In this document: piece by piece, positions 32,557 through 46,700 of the stretch
Layout: every line of letters starts with the position of its first letter
Position numbering within the stretch: position 1 is the first letter of the stretch
Assembly: GCF_000003815.2 (NCBI RefSeq)
Contig: NC_049992.1
Coordinates: 5,406,481 to 5,470,480, forward strand
Direction of reading: 5' to 3'
Origin: Branchiostoma floridae
Lineage: Eukaryota > Chordata > Leptocardii > Amphioxiformes > Branchiostomatidae
DNA: 64,000 nt
The notes under the pieces: generated by a model
Databases searched by the model: none
What the model saw: the letters and a program-made list of their open reading frames with translations, nothing else
Told to the model about the DNA's origin: nothing
Position numbers and translations under genes: made by a program

Positions 32557-35500
32557 GTATTTTTAGATGCAGCATAACGTACAGATAAAATACAAGCAGG
32601 AATACTCTCCAAACAGAGGTTGAGTCGCGTAGATATATGGGGGCCCCAAAGCCCTTTTCCGTAGAGCGTAATCGGCGGTTTTAATTCTACGTACTACGTA
32701 GCGGGACCGCTTGAATTCAACGTAGAGCGTAATCGGGGCATTTTGCGTCGAGCGATATTGGCTTCCTTAATTTAACATATTACGTAGAAGCTAACCGGAT
32801 TTTACCGTAAAACGTAATTCATATCAATTTTTCGTAAAGCGTAATCAAAGTTGCATTAAACTTAACTTGTCTACCGGCAAATTTTACTCGCGAAAATGCA
32901 GGAAATTGCGTTTCAAAGGGTCCAGATTTCAAAATTTCGCCGGACCTTCCTTGCGATGGCTTACCCCTTCGGCATTGGACATTTTGAAAATATGTTGCGG
33001 GAGCGTCGCCCCCCAACTAGTAGAAATTTTTTTACCGAACTTAGTTAACAAGCAAAATGTGCCCCTTAATAAATGCAGGGAATGGCATTTCAAAGGGTAC
33101 GGGTCAAGATTTCAATTTTTCTCCGGGCGCCGGGTGGCCCTTGGGCTGGCGACGGCTTGGGCCTCTGGTGCTCACGACTCGTCGCCCTCAAAAACGTTTC
33201 TCTGACAGAAATGTCATTACATTGAGCATATGGTCTGCCAGCAAAATTTATCCCTCAAAATGCAGGAAATGGTGTTTCAGAAGGTACAAGTTTCCAAATT
33301 TTCCCGTACTTACCTTGCGACAGTTCGTCCTTTCGGCACTCGAAATCTGAAAATGATGTTTTGGGGCGTTGCCCTCAATAACTTAAAACCATGTGAATTT
33401 CTAATTGGAATGCTATTTAACTTAGCTCAGTATAGTCTGTGAGCAAAATGTGCCCTTTAAAATGGCGTTTCAGAGGGTCAAGATTTCACAATATTCCCGG
33501 GGGAGCATGCCCCCGGACGCCCTAGGATTGTCGCGCCTCCACTTTCGGTGATACAAGTGCTGAAAATTACGTCACATAATAAATTTGCTGTCACCGCCTC
33601 TGGCCAGCAAGACGTCTAAGTTAAGTTTGAATCTTGTTCATGGAATTATCAGTTTTGTTTAGATCTCCTCTTCACGTGTTCTGCCGTCGGCGGATTTCAG
33701 CCAAAGACGATAATTTAATGATTTGCATAATGCATTATGAAATTTCTTAATTTAGCGTAGAGCGTAATAAAGTGTCTATAATTTAGCGTATTACGTAGCC
33801 GGCCCTCCCGAATTTAGCGTACAGCGTTGTCGGTACCCCCCCCCCCCTTGGGGGCCCTCATATATTGTAGTAGTCGGAAAATTAACAGGCGCGCTCCTCT
33901 TACCTCTGCCTCAAACACTGCATGATCGGATTTACCCAATTGGTAAATGCAATGTATAGCCGGGTAAAGTTTAGATTTACCAAGGATTTATCGACATTTA
34001 CTCGCCGATTAAGGTGCCATTTACCTGCATGGTATAGCGGGGTATGTTTGCCTGGTTTACCCGTATTTACCAGGTTCGTGTAAATATACGTTTACCGAGA
34101 TTTAGCGTACGAGGTATTTCTCATGTATTTTGATGCTTTTTGATTACTGTACTGTTTTTCTATTACTATACTGTTTCTCGATTACTGTTTTATTTCTTGA
34201 TTACTGTACTTTTTCTTGATTACTGCACTGTTTCTTGATTACTGAACTGTTCTTGATTACTGTACTCAGTATGATTCTTGATTACTGTACTTTTTCTTGA
34301 TTACTGCACTGTTTCTTGATTACTGAACTGTTCTTGATTACTGTACTCAGTATCATTCTTGATTACTGTACTTTTTCTTGATTACTGTAGTGTTCCTTGA
34401 TTACTATAGTGTTTCTTGATTACTGTACTGTTTCTCGATTACTGTAGTGTTTCTTGATTACTGTACTGTTTCTCGATTACTGTAGTGTTTCTTGATTACT
34501 GTACTGTTTCTTGATTACTTTACTCTTCTTGATTACTGTACTAAGTCTGATTCTTGATTATTGTAATGTTTCTTGATTACTGTACTGTTTCTCGATTACT
34601 GTACTGTTTCTTGATTACTGTACTGTTTCTTGATTACTGTACATGTTTCTTGATTACTGTACATGTAGTGTTTCTTGATTACTGTAGTGTTTCTTGATTA
34701 CTGTACTTTTTCTTCATTACTGTACTCAGTCTCTGATTCTTGATTACTGTGCTGTTTCTTGATTACTGTACTGTTTCTTGATTACTGTACATGTAGTGTT
34801 TCTTGATTACTGTACATGTAGTGTTTCTTGATTACTGTACATGTACTGTTTCTTGATTACTGTACATGTAGTGTTTCTTGATTACTGTACTGTTTCTTGA
34901 TTACTGTACTGTTTCTTGATTACTGTACATGTACTGTTTCTTGATTACTGTACATGTAGTGTTTCTTGATTACTGTACATGTAGTGTTTCTTGATTACTG
35001 TACATGTAGTGTTTCTTGATCACTGCAGGGTTTCTTGATTACTGTACTGTTTCTTGATTACTGTACTGTTTCTTGGTTACTGTACATGTAGTGTTTCTTG
35101 ATTACTGTACTGTTTCTTGGTTACTGTACATGTAGTGTTTCTTGATTACTGTACTGTTTCTTGATTACTGTACTGGTTCTTGATTACTGTACTGGTTCTT
35201 GATTACTGTACTGGTTCTTGATTACTGTACTGTTCCTTGATTACTGTACTGTTTCTTGATTACTGTACTGTTTCTTGATTACTGTACTGTTTCTTGATTA
35301 CTGTACTGTTTCTTGATTACTGTACTGTTTCTTGATTACTGTACTGTTTCTCGATTACTGTTCTATTTCTTGATTACTGTACTTTGTCTTGATTACTGTA
35401 CTGTTTCTTGATAACTGTACTGTTTCTTGATTACTGTACTGTTTCTTGATTACTGTACTGTTTCTTGATTACTGTACTGTTTCTTGATTACTGTACTGTT

Positions 35501-38500
35501 TCTTGATTACTGTACTGTTTCTCGATTACTGTTCTATTTCTTGATTACTGTACTTTGTCTTGATTACTGTACTGTTTCTTGATAACTGTACTGTTTCTTG
35601 ATTACTGTACTGTTTCTTGATTACTGTACTGTTTCTTTATTACTGTAGTGTTTCTTGATTACTGTAGTGTTTCTTGATTACTGTACTGTTTCTTGATTAC
35701 TGTACTGTTTCTTGATTACTGTAGTGTTTCTTGATTACTGTAGTGTTTCTTGATTACTGTAGTGTTTCTAGATTACTGTAGTGTTTCTCGATTACTGCTC
35801 TATTTCTTGATTACTGTACTTTTTCTTGATTACTGCACTGTTTCTTGATTACTGAACTGTTCTTGATTACTGAACTGTTCTTGATTACTGAACTGTTCTT
35901 GATTACTGTACTGTTTCTTGATTTCTGTACTGTTTCTTGATTACTGAACTGTTCTTGATTACTGTACTGTTTTTGATTACTGTACTGTTTCTTGATTACT
36001 GTAGTGTTTCTTGATTACTGTAGTGTTTCTTGATTACTGTAGTGTTTCTTGATTACTGTAGTGATTCTTGATTACTGCACTGTTTCTTGATTACTGTACT
36101 GTTTCTTGATTACTGTACTGTTGCTTGATTACTGTAGTTTTTCTTGATTACTGTGTTGTTTCTTGATTACTGTACTGTTTTTTTTATTACTGTACTGTTT
36201 TTTTTATTACTGTACTGTTTCTTGATTACTGTACTGGTTCTTGATTACTGTAGTGTTTCTTGATTACTGTACTGTTTCTTGATTACTGTAGTGTTTCTTG
36301 ATTACTGTAGTGTTTCTTGATTACTGTACTGGTTCTTGATTACTGTACTGTTTCTTGATTACTGTACTGTTTCTGGATTACTGAACTGTTTCTGGATTAC
36401 TTCACTGTTTCTGGATTACTGTACTGTTTCTTGATCAACAGCAGAAATGGCAGGAGACAGCATAATGTTGAAACAGGAGGATCAACGTGACATAGGTGAT
36501 GCCAGTTCCGGTAACAGTACCGACCCGCACCCTGGTTCACCTAAACCCAGATACCTTCAGGTGGGAGATCACATGCTGGAGTACCCGACAGACGAGGGAG
36601 AGACGTGCTACGATCAGCATTACGAGCAGAGGGAGCCGCACGTGTATGAAAAACCCGAGGATGCTAGCTCTGCGGGCATGGACGGTGGTAAGTTGAGATA
36701 CAACATAAAATGCATAGATATAAAAACAATAGGTGGTGTAATAGAGAAAGTACTAATAATATACAATGATTCAATTATCGAAGATATAAATGACAGAAAA
36801 AATGTTGCATTCATGATCATGTGAACAAGAATCTTGGGTACCCCGCTGCAAATGGTATTGAATACTGATATGGCCAAAAGACGTAAGGATTGATGTATTT
36901 ATGGTAAAATAGGTCTTGGGTTCAAATCTTACCTTCGAACTTTATGTATTTATTTTTTTAGTTTTACCACATTACATTGCATCATGTAGCAGAATAAGTT
37001 AGATCATAGTGAATATTTGGCTTTACTGCAAGTACAGTCAAACCTGCCCGAGCGACCACCTCTTCTCAGCGACCACCTGGCTATTTCGACCGCTTTTTCT
37101 CGGTTCCGATTTTTTTTCATTGACGTAAGCGTTAAGCGACCTTTTCTCAACGACCACTTGGCCAACTCGACCTGTCGACCGCGACCGGCCCAAATTGGGA
37201 CCCATAACGACCGCATCATTTTTAAAATTGAGGTTTTCATCGATTTTTGATGATAACTAGCGCGATTTTGTGGCGGAATCGGCCGGTTTACGTCGGATTT
37301 TGACTGCCATTACAATGTTATGTTTAGAATAAAGATGGCGGCGGTCAACGTAGTTTTTTTTTAAAATCTATATTAACATAAAGTGAACGAATGCTGAAAC
37401 GTATATAGCCTCATACTTTTTAAAGAAAAATCTGTGTAGCTCATACCTTTCTCAGTAAGATCTGTTTGAGTGCTTTTGCAACTGTACTGTACATTCACCC
37501 GTGGGTAAGTACGCTATCGGGACGTACCGGCATCGAATTCGAAAGGTGCACCGTAGTTATTTCAGATACGGCGATCAAGAACACAGCGACGCATAAAGGC
37601 TTGTATGGTAACTGACAGCATCAAAGTTCCCTAACTGTCTAAAACGTTAGTGTGCAAATATTGAGCTTTAAAACACTGTATCGAATAAAAGCTCGGGGTT
37701 AAATCTACAGTTTACAGTGTGCGTGTTGTATTTGACATTAAAGACCTCGCTTCTTTGCGTGCGTGCAGTGTTCTTGCTATTTGCCTTTAAACACAACGGA
37801 AACCATTTATACCTTGTATCGGGCATGTTTTGAGTCGATACTCTTCTCAGCGACCACCTGTCCAAATCGACCGACTTTACCGGTCCCACTGGTGGTCGTC
37901 TTGTGCAGGTTTGACTGTAACTGAATACTGTAAATGTATTAAAGTTCGCGGGGATTTAATTTCGCGGTAGCGGGAAAAAGGACTTTTCGCGGTTGATTTA
38001 AGTTCGCGGTAACACCATAGACTGCAATCTAATATCATGATAGAATAATATTCGCGGTGGTTTTAAATTCGCGGTGAAGTGGTCACCGCGAAAACCGCGA
38101 ACATTAATCCACCGCGAACATTTCTGCATTTACAGTATGCCATTATGTATCTGACAACGTATTTTAAAGTAGAGCCGGAGAAAAACACATTTGAAATAAA
38201 CGACTGAAAGTTGATATGCAATTTACTTTTGTCTGATACAGTACTGTTATGCTGTACCACAAAACTTTTCATAATTGCAAAATGGCCTGAATACCATTTT
38301 AATAATTAATCATTTATGATGTCTAGGCGATTCTCTGGGTCACGTCAAATACAAGTAATTTTGGAATTTTTCCTTTTCCCTTTGATACGTAGAGTTAATT
38401 TTTTGCACATAGATTTGTACCATTCATGTTTTGGTTATTGAAGAAAGATTGCAGTATGTTCAGACAGGTACATGTATGGCCCAGTCAAGCCTGCATTCTA

Positions 38501-41500
38501 ATCTTTACTTGCGATATCTAGGAGTAGCTGTCGGAAATCATGCTCTTGGTGTTTATTTTGGCAGCAGAGAAAATAGCCGAAAAGAACGCAAATAAAATGA
38601 CAGAAGAGGGAGATCGCCACGCGACAGGAGATGACCCGGATGCTGCCGCTTCTGGTAATAGCGACACCGACCCGCACCCTGGTCCATCCGTAGTCCGATG
38701 TCCCCAGGGGGAAGATCACAAACCGGAGGATCCGAGAGACAAGGACGAGACTGGTTCTCATCAGAACTTCAAAGAAGAGGATCCCGGCGAGAACAAAGAA
38801 CCCGAGGACGTGAGCTTCGCAAAGAAGACCAGAGGTATGTCGATGAAGAACATGGCATAGAGAATCCTTGCATTACGTACACCTATGATTTCAATTTCTG
38901 GCAGGTAAAGCTGTTTTCGTCTTTTTAGAAAATGTTCTTTCGTAACCTTTATGAAATGGTTGTCTGTTGGTATGGTGGTGGTTTGACCTGGTATCCAATC
39001 AGTTTTGCATGGGAGGTCGTTTGGAAGCGTTCGTTTTTTATAACTCGAAAATGTCCCTCTGATCGGGATGACTTCAAATTTGGAACCACCAATATATTTA
39101 GATACCAGTTGTTTTTATTAGTTGATCTAGGAACAGCCAGAAAAATATTCATATTTGTTTCTCTAAATAGTTAAATCATTTTTACTGAGAGTGTGTGTTT
39201 TTTAGTTGATTACAGTTAGCTATACGTCTTGTGCTTTGACAATTATATCATCATGATTTGATATGATCAGATGGCAACAGTTTCATCCTGATCGTTTTTT
39301 TTTTTTCAGCCCGTGTCATGGCGATGTGGGGTAGAGCAAAAGCTAGTAAAGTTCTGTGGTTTATCCTGGGTCGTGGACTCTTGGTGATAGCATTAATTGT
39401 CAGCACTGCAACCCTGGCACATATCATTGGATCTAGAATAAAAGAGAGAGTAAGTTTTTTTTACATCATCTATAAGTAGTACTGTAAATGTATTTAAGTT
39501 CGCGGGGAGTTAATTTCCCGGTAGCGGGAAAAAGGACTTTTCGCAGTGGTTTCAAACTCGCGGTAACACCATGCTCTGTAGCCTCTTACTGCCATGGAAA
39601 AATGTTCGCGGTGGTTTTAAGTTCGCGGTGAAACGGCCACCGCGAAAACCGCGAACATTAAACCACCGAGAAATTTTCTGCATCTACAGTATTATCGACT
39701 CTATCTTATTTCCATGTATTCATCGACAATTGCACAAAAAGTAAAATGCTGAATACAATTCCTATACTTAGAATATGAAAAGATGAAAGAATTTTATTAA
39801 TAAAGGACACAGCATACATAGCACAAGAGGGATATTGAAACAAAATAAGGGAATACAAGATGGTTCTGTGTACAATCACGAAAACGAAACTGTACAATCT
39901 ACATCAAGAGACGATCAACAGAAAATTACTTTTGTAAGTAAAGATATGTTTCGCGGGATCGTGTGGTGCAATCGGCTGGGAGTTCGATTCATAACTCAGA
40001 GGTTTACGGTTCGAATCCATTGATGTTCCACCGATCATTTTTTTCACCGGCACTTTACACAGATTTCTCACTTCACTCAGGGGAAATTTAGTACCTAGCT
40101 TCGTCCCTTGGATAGGGTGTTAAATAGGGGTCCGTGTTGTAGGCGAGCCACACCTCGAGCACGTTGAAGAACCCAGGGCACTTATAAAAAAGAGTCTATT
40201 AGGTGTCCTTCCCGGTGTGAGTGGTTTAAATTAATCTGACTGTGCATGCAGCTTGTACTGTTCAGTACAAACCTGGTGTGTTACACCATGAGGCGAATTA
40301 CTAATAAGTAACAATTACTACGCTATAACTATTATTAAAATATGTTGTCGCTATTGATCTTCAATTTTTTTCTCCACGTCTGGTGCTGTTTCCCCAAAAT
40401 GAAATTGAAGATCATTATCGCATATTTGTAGGAGCCACACCATGGCAATGATCATGAAAAGGCCGGGGACCCTGGCACTCCATTGCTGATGACAACCTTT
40501 GGGATCATGGAGAACAGCTCGCAGGTTGGTCATTCGACCTCACCCTTCTCACCATCGGACGCAGAAACAAGAGAATCACCTACAAGGTTTGGTCTAAACG
40601 TCGACACCTTACCGGTGACCGTCACATCTCTGCCAACCACAGGTATCACATCTCTGTCAACCACAGGTAAGAAATGATTACACAAACATGCATGTTTACG
40701 CAGTACTTTGAGGATAGGCTGTGTATCTTTCCCTTTCTATGTGGAACTATGCTCATGTCTGTATCTATAATCGTTATGTCACACGCGTAGTTGCACATGT
40801 GGGCTAGTTCAACTCAGGAGGTGCTGTGTATATATATATATATATATATATATGCAGCTGTTATACCTGTTCTCTTCACTGCTGTGTGCTAATCAGAGAA
40901 CGCAGTATATATGCCAAGTAGGTGTGGGCACCGGTACAAAATCTGTTTTCCTTGTTGGACCGGTCCGGAAGAACCGGACCTGATACAAACAAATGAACCG
41001 GACTTTGGACCGATTAGAAAATTAACACATTATATCAGCAGGAATTCGCACGTTTGTGGTTTTCCCGGTCTAATAGAATAACAAGATAAAAGTAGAGTAG
41101 AGTTTATAGTAATTTCTACCGAATTTACAGTCACACTCGGCCTAAAAACGATCACTTACAGTTCGCCCCAAAATGTTAAGTCCTCATTTGACCAGTAACT
41201 GGCGTCACGTATACGCAAGATCACGCGTTTGTAAGGTTATTTTTCGCGACATCTCAGGGGCGGAGGCATTCTTTACAGTATTATAATCGCTTTGAAAATA
41301 ACGTCTATATAAAGAGGGGAATTCAGGCTATGATATCTTTACTTGTGATTTATGAGTTAGCACGTTACGGGGCTTAATAAGCCATGGAGATAAAGAGAAC
41401 AGAGAGTTTTCATTCCCGACAGCAAGTTACGGGCTAGCCGTTGGGACAAAGAACAAAGAGTTTTCATTCCCAGCAGTCTGTTTCGGGGCTAGCCATGATT

Positions 41501-43693
41501 TTTCCGCTCTTTGTGTTTGAACTTGACACTGTAGGTTACATTTGTGCGGGCACGGCACGTGCGCTGTATCTCTAGAACGTAGATAAGTTTTCTGATGGAC
41601 CATGTCTTTCAAGGGTACCCACCCTAACGTTAGCATCTGCAGTAAAGAGTCTCTATGGTGCTGTCATATTTGATTTATTACACTATCAATGGAAAAGGCA
41701 AAGGTACATCATGCATATGCCATTTCGAATCAAATAATCAATGTATTGAATATAGTTTTCATGAAAGTTCTAAATCTGCTGAGATAATAGACATACTATT
41801 AATAGCATTCATGTGCCATTTAATGAGCCCTCTTTAACTGCTAATAAGAAAATTGTCGCTGTAGTAGCCGTCTTGAAAAGCTGTATTTTTAGTTTGTTTC
41901 AGATTACCTTTTCTCTGTTTTCCATGTAGTTGATGGCGGCTGGTCTGACTGGAGCGCATGGTCTGACTGCAGCGTGACGTGTGGAGTCGGTACGCAGACT
42001 CGGGACCGAAGCTGCACCAATCCGGCACCAACTGACGGCGGGGCGGAGTGTGATGGAGATACTGAGGAGACACAAGAGTGCGACTCGGGAGTTTTCTGTC
42101 CAGGTAACTTTAAGTTCCATTGTTGTTCATGTGTTTGGATTTCTAAGCTGTTATCTTTGATTTATTACATTATCAATGGAAAAGGCAAAGATACATCATG
42201 CATATGCCATATCGAATCAAATAATCAATGTATTGAATATAGTTTTCATAAAAGTTTTAAATCTGATGAAAACATTGAGATGATAGACATACTATCAATA
42301 GCATTCATGTGCCATTCAATGAGCCCTCTTTAACTGCTAATAAGAAAAATCAGAATTGTCGCTGTAGTAGCCGTATTGAAAAGCTGTATTTTTAGTTTGT
42401 TTCAGACTACCTTTTCTCTGTTTTCCATGTAGTTGATGGCGGCTGGTCTGACTGGAGCGCATGGTCTGACTGCAGCGTGACGTGTGGAGTCGGTACGCAG
42501 ACTCGGGACCGAAGCTGCACCAATCCGGCACCAACTGACGGCGGGGCGGACTGTGATGGAGATACTGAGGAGACACAAGAGTGCGACTCGGGAGTTTTCT
42601 GTCCAGGTAACTCTAAGTTCTATTGCTGTTATAGTACTTGTATTTTTGGCGACGCCTCAGGGGCGGAAGCATTCTTTACAGTATTACGATCGCTTTGAAA
42701 ATATTTCAAAAATTGCACGAATGCATTCCATAGGGAATTTTTTTTGAGGTAGCCTTTGCTTGTTTGGTCTTTTGTCGGAACAGAAACGGCCTTTGTTTGT
42801 TGGTATCTTGGAGCCACGTGTAATGTCTTATTTTGCTTCTTTCAGCACAAAAAAATTGTCACAATGTTTTAGTGCGTCTTCTGTTCCTGGAAAATGAGTT
42901 ATTTGTTAATATTACAGCTCTAAATCCCTATTTTGGTGTTCTTTGAGAGAAATAGGATCACTATATTAAAGCTTTTATGCTTCAAATATGTTTTTTGTTT
43001 CAGCCGTGAACACAATCGTATTTTGAATTTGCTGAATATGATTTCAAACAATGCTTATTTTTAAGATGTTTGTAGAAAGCGGAAAAGGCTATGACTGTCC
43101 ACATTGAAAGAAACTAAGACAAACGATCCACACAATTGTCTATGCCTTTATTCCATCATCATTCACATCAAACACACGTTTGTCACATCTCAAGACACAA
43201 ACATCGAGAATATGAAGACCTTGCAGACTGCACATGGCAAAGACGTGGTGTTCTTACAACTTTATAACTGGATTTACTTCAGAATCTATAACAATGACCC
43301 TTGAAAATACATTCAAGCAAAACACTTTTTTTGTAATTCTGTTGACATTGTAACAAATTGTTTGCAAACATATTAGTACCACAAAATTACTGGAACTATA
43401 GAGTGATTGACTTCCGTTTCGTTGAGGCGATAGATTTTGTGCATATTATAGCTACTGTTACCGCAGTCCAAGTTTAACTCTTAATTTCTTGGGACTGTTG
43501 TTGTTGTCACGTAGAGCTGAAAGAAATAATATAGAGCAGATTAGGAATACTTAACACATGTTGTCAGACCCGAACATCCTACACAGTGTGGTAACAGTAT
43601 TCTTAGCCTTGGATGGTAGGAATTTATGCACATTACCAAACACCAAGTTTAAGTCCATACCAAAGTACATTACCTGGATATCCTTAATTTAAT

Positions 43694-43777
<84 letters not shown>

Positions 43778-46700
43778 ATGGAAAGAGAGAGAAAGAGAAG
43801 GACAGGAAGACAGAGATAATGTTGTATATTCAATACAATAACAGAAGTTAACTTATTATGCCTAGATTTTTTACGCATATGTTTCAAGAAACAAACTACT
43901 GGTTGTAATTAGTATTATACATTAACAAAACAAAGTAATACATACAGAATGGAAATAACGTCTATATAAAGGGGGGAATTTAGGCAATGATATCTTTACT
44001 TGTGATTTATGAGTTAGCACGTTACGGGACTAGTCATGGAAACAAAAGAGAACAGAAAGTTTTCGTTCCCGACAGCATGTTAGGGGCTAGCCATGGGGAC
44101 AAAGAGAACAAAGAGTTTTCATTCCCGACAGCACGTTACGGGCTAGCCATGGGGACAAAGAGAACAAAGAGTTTTCATTCCCGACAGCACGTTACGGGCT
44201 AGCCATGGGGACAAAGAGTACAAAGAGTTTTCATTCCCGACAGCACGTTACGGGCTAGCCATGGGGACAAAGAGAACAAAGAGTTTTCATTCCCGACAGC
44301 ACGTTACGGGCTGGCCATATGGGGACAAAGAGTTTTCATTCCCGACAATATGTTTCGGGGCTGTGACACTGTGAATATGAACGTGACAGTGGGTACCTGT
44401 TTTAAACACTGTCCCTTGAGCGCAGCGTTCAGTTGTACAGGCGGTGGTGCGAGTGAAACGTTTTCACAGATGTCCCCATGAACTCCCAGTTCTAAGCTTG
44501 ACAGCACCTATCAAACACTTTCATCTGAGTTCGGGTTTCAGCTATACAGGTGGTGCGAGTGTTTTGATTTCACAGATGTTCCCACCAGCACGGTATACTG
44601 AAATAGTAATTCCCCGCCAGATGTCCTGGTCTAGCAGTCTGTGCTTTGAGACTTTCAATCAGCTACTTCGGGCCACCATTGTGACATTGTCAATCGACCA
44701 TGAAGCGATCAATCCCCTGATAAATCTAAAAATCTCCACTTCGTCATGGATTGTTCTAGATATGATACGTTACGTCGTAAGTTATTCACATTTCTCGAAT
44801 CAAGTAGATCAGATTTCACGAGACTTGATGCTACAGACAGATTTGAATATGAATATCTTCAATGGCAACTCCCACAACGCAAAAATAGACAAATATATAA
44901 AAGACAGTTTGTTATTGGAAAATATACCGACAATCATGATTAGCCCCAATCGATTGATACATGATATCAAAACTTATGCTAGCATTTATTGTTATAGTAA
45001 TTAAGATGTTTAGTTTTATCCTATATCTTTATTTCATAGCCTGTGTAATAGTTGCTGCCATACATTGTACCGTATACAATTGTTTTGCAAAAAAGTTCAT
45101 TCATTCATCCATATACTGTCAAGGCACAGACAGTCCACATCAGAGACAAAGGGTGTCTATGACAGCAGAGGTCCTTATAAAACAAACAAACAAGCAAACA
45201 AACAATTATTCCATTGTAACCTTTCGTCGCCTGTGCTTTTGTAAACGCCATGCTTGTTTATAACACTCACGTGTTTACGCTTGGAAGTTACTGGTCATTA
45301 TTGAACCTAAAGAAGATGACAGACAGTGGTCGTTGAACATTTGATTCGTATATACCTTTGTGTTGGAAGAAAATACAATATTATAATGTTTAGTTCTGAT
45401 TCATTAACCCTGCTAAAACATTTCGAATGAAACCACTTTGACCCCAGATTTGGTCCCCTTAAACGCCTTGCAGCTCGATGCCAAGGTGACTGGAGTGAAT
45501 ACAATGGTCACTGCTACAAGCTGATGACGGACAAAGTCAACTGGTTTAAGGCAAATGAGCAATGCAAACAACATGATGGAAACCTTGCTTCCATCATGGA
45601 CGAAGCCGAGACCCGCTTTATCAAAGATATCATCAAAAGTGGTGAGTAAAATCCAACTCATTTTTTGGCAGTGGTAATCACACGTTAGCCAACAAAATGA
45701 ACTTTACAAAATTCCCTCATGCAAGAATGGACTCTTCCAGTGCATCCCATGTGAATTCGTACAATAGACCAGTCCAGAAATACTCCCACTGAAAATATGA
45801 TCTTTTGAATAAAAAATCCAGTCCAATATTGAATTTTGAAAAAAAAGTCCCCGTGCATGAAAAGATAAAATAGACCAGTCCAAAACCTCTAAAAATGTAA
45901 CTTTGAATCATCACCCGTCCAAAACTGAATTTGAAAAAAATTCCCCCTCTGTGCAAGAATTGACTCTTCCTATCATAGCCCTATGTTAAGTTCAAAAATT
46001 AATCCAATAAGACAAGACTTTTGACATATTAGCCTTTCACCATAAAAAGAATTCTCTTAAAGAAGATCAGATGTCCTTGCAATAAGATACACAAAGTAAT
46101 ACTTGTCTACTAGTTAACTAGTTACTCGAGGAACTGTATGAAATTTCTACTTGAAGTTTCATCAGACCGTTTCAAAATCTTACCCTGTTGCTTATAAAGT
46201 AGTTATTCCTTTGTGTATGATTTTTTCTGTTGCATCCTATACAGAAACGGACTATTCCAATCTTTTCTCGTTTAATCTTGATTGTTTGAGACCTATGAGA
46301 TTTAAGATAAATTCTAATCCTAATTAATCTATGGAAGTATGGGGTCTTCAAACATGTTTTTAATAGATAAGCGCCTTATATAGAGTTCCTATTGACATTG
46401 GAATATTTGTAGTAAGTTGTCTCTCACTAACCGACGAGTTACATGAATTCCAGCCCCTAGCGGCTTCAACCCATCCGTTTGGCTGGGACTACACAAAGAC
46501 AGGAATTGGAAATGGTCGGACGGATCTCCTGTTACCTACACCAACTGGGGTCCGGGGGAACCCAACAATTTTTTCCTGTTCCGTGGGATAGAGGGAGAGA
46601 AATGTGCCGGCGTGTACTTCAAGGTGGGTTTTCTACGTTGTTCTTTTTGAGAAGGTAACCCCAAATGTTGTAAGAATGTATGTTTCGGTTTGTTTTCCTT

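Larger units (their letters stand above)
41640..42606. repeat. 503-bp tandem duplication carrying a TSR exon
   Basis: 41640-42103 and 42143-42606 match across intron and exon (for example TCAATGGAAAAGGCAAAG and ATAGACATACTATTAATAGC versus ATAGACATACTATCAATAGC), with few substitutions and a short indel. The duplication adds one whole phase 1-1 TSR module. Confidence 0.92.

Noticed and set aside
34137-36435. CRISPR-like appearance of the repetitive block
   Set aside because: Units are contiguous 19-mers without unique spacers, in an intron-rich animal gene: a minisatellite.
44444-45004. 186-codon plus-strand ORF as a gene
   Set aside because: Nothing in it is recognisable, no splice context fits, and a different frame over the same bases looks like a decayed LINE end.
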